Below, in pieces: positions 38,975 to 50,128 of a stretch of DNA of 64,000 nucleotides (the stretch's first letter is position 1; each line of letters begins with the position of its first letter). Position numbers and translations under genes: made by a program. The DNA is from Wuchereria bancrofti. Lineage: Eukaryota; Nematoda; Chromadorea; Rhabditida; Onchocercidae. Under the pieces are notes generated by a model. The model was given only the letters and a program-made list of their open reading frames with translations, was not told where the DNA came from and ran no database searches. Location: NCBI GenBank assembly GCA_005281725.1, contig SSBO01000009.1:10969362-11033361 (forward strand). The letters run 5' to 3'.

Positions 38975-41325
38975 TTATTCATCATCCGAAAAAGTCATGT
39001 GGATAAGGATATCCTGCTTGTGTTCAATTTGTATACCATTTACCATTGCATTGGACATATTCGCTGCAAATTCTCGTAAATCAGAATGCGCTGTGGAAGT
39101 TGATGCTGGTCGTTGTAGCACTTCAATCGCTCGTTGTCCAACATCGAATAGGAGACACGAATCTGCAATGACAGATCAACAACTACGTTTTACTACAGTA
39201 AACGATATTCAGATCATTACATTTGCTTCTTTAAAGTGTTCCAATATCACTGAATTTACAAAATAAACGGATGGAAAATCCATAATTCAACCCAAAATGT
39301 TGAAACTCAATGAAAAAAAGCTTCGTGTAAAGAGTAGAAAGAAAGGGATTATTTTTTTTTGAAAAATGTGAAGGAAAGAGAAAACTCAGAAAAGACCAGC
39401 AAAGATGTAGCAGGGAAGAACATCATTTTTAAAAGAAATGAAGAATGACCTTTACATGCCATATAATAGCACAACTAATAGCTTTTTCCACTTCCTTTTC
39501 TACTTTTTCTCTGCATTAATAGGAAAATTTATAGAAGAAACCATCTTCTGCAGTCGTATTAAGAGTATGCCTCCGAATTCGTAAATCATGTTGTCTGACT
39601 GCATCACTATATCTTTGGGCTTTTGATAAATCTTCTTTATATGGCGCTGTGGTACCATCCATATTAGCAACATCTATTATATTCTGAAAGAAAGTAGTAA
39701 CATGTATTTCTTTTTTGTGCTCTATTATTAGCCATTTATCAAAAGATGATATAATTCAAGAAGATCTTAGATGCATTTTAACCTCAATAAAAAATAGAAC
39801 AATTTTGTGAAATTTCCCTTCAATACTCACAACATGTACCAAATAGGTGAAAATTTTCAAGAGCATATCACATTACTGCTACTAGTTTAACAAAGTAGTA
39901 GTGCTATCTTGATAGTTGCATTCACATTATTTTACCAGTTCCATGAATTACATGAAGCTCACATGTCAACAAAAATAAATGATAATACTACCCATAATTT
40001 CCTTCCAACATTTTAACTCAAATAATGACAAAATAAATAGAAATTTGCTTTCTGATCTTCTACTCCATGAAAAAGCGAGGAAATCAAAAATTAATCAAAA
40101 AATTTTTTCTTTTCTGTGAGAATTGCAAAACTGATTTTGAAATAGTAAATTTGAAGTGAATTTTTTGGAGAAATTCTTTTTTTGAGAGGGAGGAACTTGT
40201 TTTATCCGTAAACTTAATTTCTTCGCCTAACCTATTCCAACTTTTTTATCGTTTAATATGTGTTAATATCTGCTTGTTCTAATTGGATCAACTTGCACTG
40301 TGTACAATTTACAGTTAACAGCTACGATATCGCAAATCGTTTTGAAAAGGCTTCATATTTGACCTCGTCAAATAATTCTGCGCAATTCTGATATTCTTAT
40401 GATTCTGTTATCCTTGCTAGAAGATTCTTTTATGAAACAACTCCAGAAGATGGGACTCTCTTGCATGGAATCTATCTTTTCAAAAATTAAAAAAAGTGTT
40501 ACTTGCTGCGTAGTTTCCAGAATTTGATTTAATAATTCATCTTCGTCATTACTCTGCCGAAAACTTCCAGGACCATTAGATGTTATGTGGTGTTCCGCAT
40601 CGTTTACCCAGAAACGATTAGTTGAATCATAAGGTCTAAAAATATAAAATAATCTATAAATATGTGCAAATATGAATTCTAAAGATGAACATTTGGATGA
40701 AAGCTTTTCCAACAAATTAATAAAACGAAATAGCAACTTTTTACAAACATTAATTACCAAACTTTTAAAAGCTTTTATGAAAAAGCCATTTTCCAGTATC
40801 GCTGTGATAAAAAAGAAACTGGGATCATCATATTTTCCTACTTTCTTACCAGGCCAAAAATTTGGCCCCTATAGGATATTAACCTGCCCTACTTTAATCT
40901 CTATAAGTTTTGATTGCGATCCTGCCCCATCTTTCATGAACACTGCATTAATAAAAAGCAGTAAGTAAATATGACAGAATAATCTTCATCTTGTGAAAAG
41001 CATTCTATATTACATGAATTTGTACGATTTCTTAGCAAACAGGGCATCCTTAATTAAGAAAAGAATTAGTTTATCAGAGTTACAAGAAGTATCTTGAAAC
41101 ACAACTTTCAAAGAAAAATATACTTGCATGCGCTCTGTGCCCTAATACTTTAATCTTTGAAAATCTGATCATAATACTGAATATTTCAGATGAAACAACA
41201 GACAACAGAAAGCAAACTAACGTAGATGTTCCGAAATGACCACTATCGGCATCGTTTATCAACGGCCCTTCATCATCACTACCTTCTCCATTACAACAAC
41301 AAAGTGACCGAAGTACCGAATACAT
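38975..41325 (-). CDS. lamtor1: LAMTOR1 (p18), Ragulator complex subunit
   Basis: LAMTOR1 wraps the other Ragulator subunits and anchors the complex on the lysosome, where it recruits Rag GTPases and mTORC1. Four exons in transcript order: 41325-41222, 40635-40503, 39683-39542 and 39162-38975, joining in phase to 188 aa (human 161). Family features are the acidic N-terminal stretch EGSDDEGPLIND, the helix DELLNQILETTQQNIIDVAN matching human ALLSSILAKTASNIIDVS, YKEDLSKAQRYSDAVRQ, and a C-terminal helix with SDLREFAANMSNAM. The modelled protein starts MYSVLRSLCCCNG, so it has a Cys cluster for palmitoylation but not the MG start needed for myristoylation. An in-frame TGA lies just upstream, so the exon cannot simply be extended. 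An acceptor, TTTCAG, sits about 17 bases before the ATG. Confidence 0.85.
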
Positions 41326-42020
41326 ACAAGAGAATCAAAAACCTGAAACTGAATTCGACTCAATTATTATTGCTTCCGTCTGAAAATTTACTCAAATATT
41401 TACTTTGGAAAGAAAAAAAAAAGAAAAAAGTCGGATGATTCAATAACTATAGCTAAGAATAGATAATTCGCAATATTCATCTGAACAATTTTGAAAACAG
41501 AAGAGGAAATGTTGTCATTTAAAATACTTGAAATACTTAAATCTAACGATTGTCAAAATTCCCAACAAATCCTGACAGAACTAATCTCAAACGGAAAATA
41601 AATCACTTTAATCCTGTGAAACAATCACTATGCTTCACTATACTTAATCCGTTACATTAAATTTTCTCTTCATATTTTTATCTAATCTCTTTACAATACT
41701 CCACTTTCACTCGAAATTTCATCATTAATTAATATCTGATTACTAGTTTTAGATTATCCTTTATGTTTCCTGAATTTCATTAACCGGTTTAGTGAATAAC
41801 TCATCAGGAACTCCCATATCTCAGGAAATAATGAAGAACGATGCTGAACCGCGAAGCACTTGACATTCCTCCCTCCTTTTTACCGGTGGTAGTAGTACGA
41901 AGGACGGAATGAAACAACTTTGCATCTCAGTCAAATTCACCTTTTTACTTTGATATTTTCATCTGAATAAAATCAAAATTAAAAAGTTGAATGATTTACT
42001 TCAGTATTTCATCTTTTTTT

Positions 42021-42154
42021 TCAAATATTTGCAATACTTCAAAATTTAGGTAATTATTCGTTACTATTAATTAATAATTTTTGTTTTTTCTTTTCAAATA
42101 TTTACAATACTTCAAAATTTAGGTAATTATTCGTTACTATTAATTAATAATTTT
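42021..42154. repeat. Tandem 73-bp direct duplication
   Basis: Two copies of a 61-base block (42021-42081 and 42094-42154), both starting TCAAATATTT and ending TTAATAATTTT, are separated by a short T-rich spacer. One mismatch was noticed, G versus A at the eleventh base of the block, so the duplication is recent. Confidence 0.85.
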
Positions 42155-42824
42155 AGAGAGAGAAAGAGAGAGAGCTAATCTCAAACATATCAAAACGAAA
42201 CAATTACAAAATCTTCCTTTTATTCATTCTCTCTTTTTTTGTGTTTTTTGTTTTGTTTATTGAAATCAAGTATTAAATTGAATTAGCCAGAAAAAGAAAA
42301 AGGATTATAACATTTATTAACTTAAGTATCAGCTATTTATCATATTTAAATCAAACATTTCGTAATTTTGAAAAATTTAATATGTTATTTAAAAAAAAGG
42401 AAGAAAACATTCTTCCGCTTACTCATCTCATATTAATGATTAATTGTCACAATTGATTTCCTATCCTAACAACATTGTCGTCAATCTTTTCCCTCCCCAA
42501 ACAACTCAATAAATAAACAAATCGCCAACTTCTCTCTCTCTCTCTCATTCCTCATCCTTACTCTATGAGATTTGATTACTTTCTCACTTCCTCTTCTTCC
42601 TCCTAATAATATTATTATACACTAACGTCTCCTCATCTTTCTTATTCTCTCTCTTACTTACTCTCATACCTATAATTCATCATTCATTGCTTTATATTTT
42701 ACTATTTATTTCAAATCAGTCCTTTTCGTTTCTAATTTCAACTTTGTTATTTTTATCTGCAGTATATTCTATGCATTTTTTTTTTTTATATTTAATGAAT
42801 AATAATAATAGCTAATCATATCAT

Positions 42825-43270
42825 TATCATCGCTTATCATAGATTCATTATTATCGCCTATCATAGATTCATTATCATCGCTTACCATAGATTCATTATC
42901 ATCGTTATCATAGATTCATTATCATCGCTTACCATAGATTCATTATCATCGTTATCATAGATTCATTATTATCGCTTATCATAGATTCATTATCATCGCT
43001 TACCATAGATTCATTATCATCGTTATCATAGATTCATTATTATCGCTTATCATAGATTCATTATCATCGCTTACCATAGATTCATTATCATCGTTTATCA
43101 TAGATTCATTATTATCGCTTATCATAGATTCATTATTATCGCCTATCATAGATTCATTATTATCGCTTATCATAGATTCATTATTATCGCCTATCATAGA
43201 TTCATTATTATCGCTTATCATAGATTCATTATCATCGCTTATCATAGATTCATTATCATCGTTTACCATG
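42825..43270. repeat. 24-bp minisatellite, about 17 copies
   Basis: Tandem units built on CATAGATTCATTAT plus a variable CATCGCTTAT or TATCGCCTAT half. GATTCATTA occurs 17 times. Units are mostly 24 bases, with some shorter variants where CGTTATCAT replaces CGCTTATCAT. On the minus strand the 24-base periods keep one frame open (43269-43000) reading (NESMISDN)n, with D/N, V/I and G/S variants. No signal peptide or flanking exon supports it as a gene. Confidence 0.9.
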
Positions 43271-46200
43271 GATTACATAAACAAGCAAACAAAATATCTG
43301 TGTGCCATTTGTGTCACCTCTCTTACTTATCTGTTTTTATTATATCTTCAAGATAAATGATATTAATTAGCATTTGTGGTGAATATCTTATTGTTTAGTT
43401 TGTTTAGGTTTTTCCCTTTTTTTTTCTCTCTCTCTCTCTCACTCAAGTTTCCTTTGCTTTTTCATTGTTTTTTTTCGATTAAAATTCAACCGATTTATGG
43501 AAAATATTATAAATTACATAAATTCTATTTACATATTATAGATTAAATAGAGTTTAATAGTTTTAGATTGACAATTCATCAATACTTTTCATTTCGGATT
43601 AATCTTAGAAATTAAAGAGTAATCATAATTAATTATTTCATTAGCATTCATTATTTCTATCCATCATTATCTTGCATTTCTAGGCGTAAATTATTATTAA
43701 TAATCACCATTTTCACAAAATTGCGAAAATATTTTTGCTTGTTTATAATCATTTGTGGTTATTATTCATTCGTGTTATCAATATTATATCATTTAAAACT
43801 GTTAATTTACAAGCAGAAATTTTTAAATAATAATTCTCTAACTTTTCCTTCTCTTTGCTTTAAGTGAATTTGTTCTTAAAATATATTTCATTCTTTTCGT
43901 AAATTTTTTTCCGGAATATTTCCATAGCGTACATTTGTACTGAAAATATTTAGTATGAATTCTTAATTAGACGAGAAAATTGCAGAATAAGTAATTCAGT
44001 AAAACTTAATTAATCAATAACTGAGAATCATACGATGGATTTATGCTAAAATTGCCAATTAAATGGTTAAATTATAATTTCATCATACTTTAATAAAAAG
44101 AAAAAGTAAGTGAAAGTGATTAATAAGTGAAATAATTAAAGATAAATCATTCAAATTGATTTTTGATCAATTATTCAGCAATTGTTTATTTTTTCAAATG
44201 TTTTCAAATATTTGGGCAATTCCACCGCCTTCATTTCATCGTTTTCACGACAATTCAAATTTATTTTCCTATCATTTGCTATCAGTTCACTAATTCCTAC
44301 TTTTAGTCGTTATCATCAATTATTGTTTTTAGTACAAATTACTTCATTCAGTTCTTTTTTTTTTTTTGAATGTTTTTAGTTCAGCTTCTTATTTTAATAA
44401 AATTTGATTTCAAATCAGGTTTAATTTTCAATTAAAAATTAATTGCTATCATAATATGTTTTCTCCTCTTTTACTGAATGAATTGATTTTATTGATGTCA
44501 TTATTCTGGCATAACATCTTTCTGGAATTTTCAGCACTGGTAGTTCAGCCTTTAGTATCTTTACTATCATTGCTTTCATTGTCATCAATCTTATCACTTT
44601 ATCACTATTCTTTTTCCTCGAGCACTTTAAAGTTTTAGTCATTGTAACATTTGAAAATTAGTATTCAGAGTTTCTATTGGTAGTTAAAATTACTTGTAAG
44701 TTTTATAAGAAATCTTGCTTAATTAATTTGAAATTATCAAAATCTATAAGAAACAATATATATATAAAGAAACAAAGTATTATCCAATTTTATATAAATG
44801 AAATTAGTTTGAATGCTTCAATATAAATCTTTAAAATAATTTGAAAAGTTATGTACCCATTGAAATATGTACCATAACTTCTTCAAATTTATCCTTACTT
44901 TATCAAACAACAATACTAAAAAAAAAATTAAGACATTGATATTAAGACATATATCTAAAAATTAAGACATATATCTTTCTTAAGTTAAACTTAAACTAAC
45001 TTAAAAATACAATTAAAAAGGAAAAGAAAAAATCTTCCATATTATCTTCTGAGAAAATATTAACAAATTAAGTGATAATGCTATTTTAAAGATTATCAAA
45101 TGTTTCAACTATATTGTCATTTCTTATTACCACCAATAGCCATTTCTTTCATTTCGAATTTACAATACAATCGAACAATTTTAGAAATCATTTCAATCCT
45201 TTTTTTTTGCTTTTTTTTGTTTTCTTTTCTTTTTTACTTAGCAAGACAATAATAAAAAGCAATACTTTATCAATTATCTTTTCTATCTATGACTGTATAA
45301 AAAGTGCAAAAGCTAATTATCAATTTCTACAACTTAATGCCATTATCAGTTACTACTATAACCTTCATGTTGTTAGTTGTTATCAATTACTATTATCATT
45401 TTTATGATGTTTGTTGTCATTTGTCACATTCATCCACTTATTCACTATCTGTTTTATAATATTAACGTTTTTTTTTCTTTTTTTTTTTTGATAACTTTGA
45501 TAACTTTAGGCATGATTCATGATATTAGAAGGTATAGTAACATTTGCTATAAAAAAATATAATAATCTTATTAAATAATTGCGCTCATATCTGTTATCAT
45601 TGTTTCTTCTTGTTATTTTTCTATTCTTCACAACAACGAAATTAATTTAAGTATTAAGAATAATACAATAACTGATTGTATTGTTTGATAAGTATTAGTT
45701 ACTTTTAGTGATAACATACAATTATTATTTTTATTTTTATATTATACAATTATTCAAGTAAGCACTAATAGATATCAATAAAAATACACCGTGACTCTTT
45801 ATCATATCAGTGCGCTACTCGTAAGATTACTGTTTAAATGCAATAGCATAATTCCTAAAATTCTGAATCTAGCGCAAATGTAAATTTCGGCTAGCGCAAA
45901 TGTACCATTTGCTTGCACTAGTTTCACATTCTATAACTTTGATAATACTTGATATACATATTAATTAGTTTAATACTACATATCACACCTAAATCTTTGC
46001 TATCTTTTTCCGTTTTTCTATTTTTATTTATTTTTTTTTAAATTTATTCCTTTTTAATTTTTTAGCAAATGCATTTTTTTTTTGCATTCTTTGCCTTTGG
46101 CAAATGTTTTCTTACACTTTACTTTTTCAATTTACTTTTTGATTATTACTTATATTTAAATGAAACATAATAATTCATTAAGGAAAAGAAAAATTACTCA

Positions 46201-47013
46201 AATATATATCAAAATAAGGAATGAGGAAATAAATACTTACTGAAATATTATCTGAAATGTTCGCCTTTTTAGGCTATTTTATTCAAAACACACTAATTTT
46301 TTTACTTTTTCAATTTAATTTTTGATTATTACATCCTAATATATCACTTTTCACTGTATACCGCCACATCCCAAAAAGAATATTCACTCCACGACATGGT
46401 ACAATATTTCGTATCTAGGTCACCTGAATTTCCCATACACAAATTCTCATGTCATGATGCATCATTTATCCTGTCAACATCATACCTGTTCACCAGAACG
46501 ATTAACCTAACTTTTCAACGATATTTTTTCTTCAGTAAATAACCAACAAACTGTTTTCTTTGTCCATCTTTAATGATCTTTAATCTTAACAAGTGCAAAA
46601 TTTGAATGAAAATAAACAGAGGGTCCTGTATTCAATTTTTTGTTGATGAAAATAACCTAATTTTATTCATTCACTAATTTTCTATCTTTTTTCTTGTCTA
46701 CAAAAAAATTCCTTCCGCAATATTAATGAATTTATATTATTCATAAATTGAAATTTTCACCATTTTGATTTTCAAAGTTGCAAGTTCAATTCTTAGCAAA
46801 TTTCAATTTAGTCTTTTGAAATTATTTACTTACTGTCAACTTATTGTATCCTTTGATAATCTACAATGGATTTTGAAAGTATTGTATTTTTATTTTGAAA
46901 ATAGACTATCAATATGCTAATTTTCCTTTCTCATCGTTGAGATATTGATGAGATGATATTGTTTTTGAACTTAACAATTGATCAGAATCCATTTTCATCC
47001 CTTGCTTTTTCTC

Positions 47014-47016
<3 letters not shown>

Positions 47017-47048
<32 letters not shown>
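47017..47048. repeat. CT microsatellite
   Basis: Nearly pure CT run of about 32 bases. Confidence 0.85.
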
Positions 47049-47050
<2 letters not shown>

Positions 47051-47830
47051 TAGTCCTCGCTATGTAATTATTTTCATTTATTTTTCCAACTGTTTATTGC
47101 CTGAAATCTATTGATGTTTATCAATTCACTGATGTGAAATTATTTTTTTTTACTTCCAAAATTTATGAAATATTTTTCTTTTTTGAAAAATTTATTATCA
47201 GAAAAAGCAATCAATAAATGATATGTTTATGTAGTTACAAATCATAGTTGATTTATAACAAATTCACTCAAATGTTTTGAGTTTTGTTGGCACTCAAATC
47301 AATTTTTTTTTCAATCATTTATTCTCTAATATGGTTTATAATAGAATTAATTGCTTCGAGATAAAAAAAAATGAAGTAAAATTGAGAAAAGAAAAAAATA
47401 AAATGATTATTAGAATAAAGTTTGAATCTTGAACTTTTAAAAATTATAAGTCTGATATTTCTGAAACGGTTAGCTTTTCATTTTCATTCTTTTTTACTGT
47501 TTATTCGTTTTTTTTATTATTCAATGATGAATATAAATTTTATTACAGTTTTATATGCTTAATTGCAATACAAATCTATAATGTAATTGTAGATAAGATA
47601 TTTCAATTTTATGTTTTTCTTTAAAAAAAATTTTTTTTTTCAAAATCTTTGAAATTAAAAGAAAATTTATGTTTTTATTCTGTTTTTTATATCGATTTTT
47701 TTTTTGTTTTATTTTCGACTTCTTTTATCTTTTATCTTTTTTTTATCACTGTGTATGCATTATGCTTTGTGCTAACTTAGCAACAAGAAATAATTATAGC
47801 ATTTAATAAATTTGTTTCATTTCAGATGCA

Positions 47831-48510
47831 ATGTTTCGATGCTTTACGTTATCGTTACTGTTATCCGTGATAACGAGTGATAAGATATATACCGCCGATG
47901 TAAGTGATACACAACCACTTTGTAGTGATGCTGCTAAATGCGACTATAGCAATTCAATTATATTTTCCTCTCCGGAAGTCAATAATCTAATTCCAAGTCA
48001 CTCAGTTTCCGGTTATTATTATTTTATTTATTTTTATTTTTTTGATTGCTTAGCTTTTAGTTTTCAATGTGCAAATTTATGAATTATTTGAGATATGAAT
48101 GGAATAAAATGTGCTGTTTACCATAATCATTTTCATTGACCTTTATTACAAAAACAAAAAAGAAAAAGTTGAAAAATTTAACTAAAAATTCAGGATAGAT
48201 ATTTTTGATATAGAAAAAAGGGAGAAAGAGAGAGAGAGGGAGAGAATAAATTAAATTGATATAAATGTAGCAAAATTCTGATAATGAGTTAAATTGATAA
48301 GTTTTTAATAATTTAATTAATTGGTAGTATATTTCAGTATTGGAAAGTACTCAACAAATATCACTGTATAATTTATGGTCTTATTTACTCTATCGATGGA
48401 GTATTGTGCTATATTTTGTACCATTGATCGTCATAATATTGTGTAAATGTAAAATAATCAATTGTGATGTACGACTTATTTATGGTAATATGCCTGATGA
48501 TTTTATATAG
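47831..48510 (+). CDS. Small predicted type I membrane protein, unrecognised family
   Basis: I do not recognise this family. Two exons, 47831-48011 and 48338-48510, join in phase 1 through a GT-AG intron of 326 bases (donor CCG|GTTATT, acceptor TATTTCAG) to 117 aa. Residues 1 to about 22 (MFRCFTLSLLLSVITS...) look like a cleavable signal peptide. The short lumenal or extracellular part has a Cys pair, C31 and C37. A hydrophobic helix spans about 83-95 (IVLYFVPLIVIIL), followed by a CKCK motif and a 20-residue tail with C103 ending MPDDFI. The start codon is 5 bases after the acceptor TTTCAG at 47825, fitting trans-splicing. An out-of-frame ATG at 47826 precedes it. AATAAA occurs at 48602, about 90 bases past the stop. 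A GTAAGT inside exon 1 (47899) is out of phase with exon 2. Two independent features across the splice junction (signal peptide, membrane helix) support a real gene. Confidence 0.55.
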
Positions 48511-50128
48511 TTTTATTTTTTGTTTGTTTGTTTGTTTGTTTTCTTTAATAGTTAATAGCCTTTTTGGTATTTTCATAATTTGATAGCTAATAGAATTGTA
48601 TAATAAAATGTGTAAACAATAATATATACATATATATATTTATATTTCATTTTTAATTCTTCTTTTGCAAAAATTCCTTTTGCATTTCATGATATTTCAT
48701 AATTTAAAAGTAGTGTGACCTCAAAGTTTCATTCATCTATTCATTTCTATTTTTTAAAATGTAAAATAAACGAGGAAATATAATGAACGATGAGAGCTTC
48801 TCTATACCATTTCATATTTATTGTTATTTTAATTGAAAAAAGCCAAGAAAAAAAGAAATATCTCGTAAATAATGAAAATAATAAATTATCTGTTAATTAC
48901 TCCTGTTAATAAATTACCTGTGCGATATTTATTTGTAGAAATTCATCTAAAAAAAAAAAAAAAAAGCGAAATGTATCATACGGAAAGAGAAAAAGGTCAT
49001 TTCTGTATAATTATGGAGAAATGTTATTATTTTGCTGTGGGATAATGTATTTTAATATTACTTATTCTGATGCTTTTAACCTAATACCGATTCGGATCTT
49101 TTGTTTCCTTTTTTTTTTCTAAAATAAAAAAATGGAAAAGGTTTGGAGCCATTTTACGAATAAAATTTGAAAATTGAAATAATTACACACATTTGGACAC
49201 ACACACTTATAAAATTTATTTTGTGCATATTTTTCTTGTAAAATAATTTGACCGATACTTTATTTTGTCCTTAAATTTCTCCACTACCACTTCTCTCTGC
49301 AATCTTTTTTATTCGTTGAAAACATTTATTTGATTGAAAAGAGTATATTCTTAAACAAATTACATTTGTCAAGATTAACATCGAGAAAAACTTTGACTGG
49401 CATATTACAGAATTAAGAAAACTTAAAGGGTCATCCGGTTTTCATTTAATTTAAACTTGATGGTCGAATTCTCTTAATGGATATTTCTTTCTTTTTTTTT
49501 GGATGAATGACCCAAAAATTGCAAGGTTGATTTGAAATTTTTTCTTTTTTACTTTTACTTTAAAATGCTAAATTTATTCTTTTCTATTCTACTAATGTTA
49601 ATGCCAATTTATGATTTCATTTATTCTTAAATTTTCTTAAATATTAATAATATCAAAAGCGAGATCATTTGTAAATATCAATTAATTAATTAATTAATTA
49701 ATTAAAACATTTTCAAATTAAATAAATTTGATTGCTTCCATACATAATTTAATGAACATATTAATTAATTCTAAGAATACAGTTAACACTGTAGATTAGA
49801 AATAGGCCCATAGGAACATATTCGATATGTTTTTGATTGAATTAATTAAATTAATTAAAACATTTCTTAATTTACTCAATTTGTCATTCAAAATTACAAC
49901 TAGTACAAATGTAAACGTTTGACAATTGAGAAATTTGTCAAAAAATTTCCACTGTTTTCCTTTTTCGTTAATAACAATGAAAAACACATTGAAATAAAAA
50001 TTAAAATGGATATCATTTCTTCTTTAATTTTTCTTATTTCAATGTTAAAATGCGCATTTGCTACCAATAATAATAGCACTTTTGAGAGATTGCAAAAATT
50101 AAATTTGTTTTTTTTTTTTTTTTTCACA
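48511..50128. other. Intergenic region between the membrane protein and EF-hand genes
   Basis: AT-rich sequence with a GTTT run (48521-48540), a possible polyadenylation signal AATAAA at 48602, poly-A tracts and an ATTA run (49681-49704). The two genes converge here. No further gene was recognised. Confidence 0.55.
49681..49704. repeat. ATTA tetranucleotide repeat
   Basis: Six tandem TTAA-type units, self-complementary on both strands. Confidence 0.85.

Larger units (their letters stand above)
41343..47825. other. Gene-poor 6.5-kb region with simple repeats
   Basis: AT-rich and pyrimidine-rich sequence (plus strand) with GA/CT runs, a 73-bp-spaced direct duplication, and a 24-bp minisatellite. 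No exon with convincing splice context or family similarity was seen. Many short T-rich runs make spurious open segments. Confidence 0.55.

Noticed and set aside
40672..40968. 98-codon plus-strand open segment
   Set aside because: It lies within the first intron of LAMTOR1 on the opposite strand, with no recognisable domain or splice signals of its own.
43000..43269. 89-codon minus-strand open segment of NESMISDN repeats
   Set aside because: Purely a translation of the 24-bp minisatellite; no start context, signal or flanking exon.
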